Below, piece by piece: positions 5,930-6,596 of a stretch of 6,596 bases of DNA; within the stretch, counting starts at the first letter, position 1, and each line of letters opens with the position of its first letter. Below the pieces are notes generated by a model that was not told the DNA's origin, ran no database searches, and saw only the letters and a program-made list of their open reading frames with translations. The stretch is from an uncultured Collinsella sp. GTDB lineage: Bacteria; Actinomycetota; Coriobacteriia; Coriobacteriales; Coriobacteriaceae. The stretch covers positions 1 through 6,596 of the forward strand of contig CALBBA010000036.1 of assembly GCA_937926755.1 (NCBI GenBank), in the 5' to 3' direction. The position numbers and the translations under genes are program-made.

Positions 5930-6596
5930 ATTTGAGTTCAACAAGGGCAAGATGGTTCCGTATCCTTCTGGCGCCATCGTTCCCGACCGCGACCTGGGCG
6001 AGCGCCCGGCACTTGAGTGCATCCACCTGGGCATTGAGTTCGGTGGCCTTAAGGCAGTCGACGACTTTAGCCTGACTATCGGCAAGACCGAGATCGCCGG
6101 TTTGATCGGCCCCAACGGTGCCGGTAAGACCACGGTGTTCAACCTGCTGACCAATGTTTACCAGCCCACCCGCGGCTCCATCCTGATCGATGGAATGCCC
6201 ACGGCGGGCAAAAAGACCTATCAGGTCAACCGGATGGGCGTGGCCCGCACCTTCCAGAACATCCGTCTGTTCAAGGAGATGAGCGTCATCGACAACATCA
6301 AGGTCGGCCTGCATGAGTCCATGAAGTACGATCTTGCCTCGTCGCTGATCCGCCTGCCCAACTACTGGAAAGAGGAAAAGCACTGCACCGAGCGTGCCTT
6401 TGAGCTGCTGGACATCTTCCACATGGCAGATATGGCCTATACGCAGGCTGGCAGCCTGCCCTATGGCGCACAGCGCCGTTTGGAGATCATGCGTGCGCTG
6501 GCCACCAGCCCCAAGCTGCTGCTGCTGGATGAGCCTGCCGCGGGTATGAACCCCTCGGAAACGGCTTATGGGACCAATACCATCCGCCGCATCCGC
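5919..6596 (+). CDS. livG: Branched-chain amino-acid ABC transporter ATP-binding protein LivG (5' part, 226 codons)
   Basis: ATPase subunit that docks on the cytoplasmic side of LivHM and, with a LivF partner, drives import. The gene runs off the right edge. Visible motifs: FGGLKAVDDFSL (41-52), Walker A GPNGAGKTT (64-72), Q-loop ARTFQN with Gln113 (109-114), the family signature LPYGAQRRLEI (180-190, standing in for LSGGQ), Walker B LLLLDEP with Glu205 (200-206), and AAGMNPSET (207-215). The H-loop histidine is beyond the window. Walker A begins at residue 64, about 25 residues later than in E. coli LivG, because of a polar N-terminal tail (about 1-30). The strong Shine-Dalgarno site at 5903-5910 supports the start at 5919. 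It overlaps livM by 11 nt in another frame, typical of translational coupling. livF is expected downstream. Confidence 0.95.
   Translation, partial: MPSKFEFNKGKMVPYPSGAIVPDRDLGERPALECIHLGIEFGGLKAVDDFSLTIGKTEIAGLIGPNGAGKTTVFNLLTNVYQPTRGSILIDGMPTAGKKTYQVNRMGVARTFQNIRLFKEMSVIDNIKVGLHESMKYDLASSLIRLPNYWKEEKHCTERAFELLDIFHMADMAYTQAGSLPYGAQRRLEIMRALATSPKLLLLDEPAAGMNPSETAYGTNTIRRIR

Noticed and set aside
3935..6154. Minus-strand open frame of 739 codons antisense to livH, livM and livG
   Set aside because: It crosses three well-supported genes and two junctions, has no ribosome site or recognisable domain, and its Asp/His/Gly/Arg-rich composition is what antisense reading of G/C-ending codons gives.

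Overview
The window comes from a high-GC genome with compact genes, strong G/C preference at third codon positions, purine-rich Shine-Dalgarno sites and a lipoprotein carrying a twin-arginine signal. Together these suggest an actinobacterium, and the protein flavour points to Coriobacteriia, probably a Collinsella-like gut bacterium. That assignment is inference from protein character; no rRNA or marker gene is present.

Layout. Positions 11-52 hold a strong hairpin terminator, best read on the + strand, ending an unseen gene to the left. Positions 95-844 (minus) encode a classical short-chain dehydrogenase/reductase (SDR) that resembles BaiA, the bile-acid 3-alpha-hydroxysteroid dehydrogenase. 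Positions 994-1028 are a 13-bp hairpin terminator on the minus strand that ends the next gene. Positions 1059-2402 (minus) encode homoserine dehydrogenase (hom) with a C-terminal ACT domain. The 250 bp at 2403-2652 are a divergent control region with a clustered repeat of (G/C)AAAC motifs. From 2653 to the right edge runs a + strand branched-chain amino-acid ABC transporter operon: lipoprotein receptor (livJ), permeases livH and livM, and the first 226 codons of the ATPase livG. livF would be expected just outside the window.

How it fits together. LivJ is exported, lipid-anchored and captures leucine, isoleucine or valine. LivH and LivM form the membrane channel, and LivG (with a presumed LivF) powers it. 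hom, read in the opposite direction, commits aspartate semialdehyde to homoserine and so to threonine, methionine and, through threonine, isoleucine. Sharing a control region would allow synthesis and uptake to be coordinated, but no regulator gene is visible. Two consecutive hairpins between livJ and livH are placed where they could make the receptor more abundant than the permeases.

No mobile element, CRISPR array, RNA gene or clearly new system is visible. The points most worth a second look are the BaiA-like SDR with an altered cofactor pocket, the repeat cluster in the hom/liv control region, and the livJ-livH hairpin pair.
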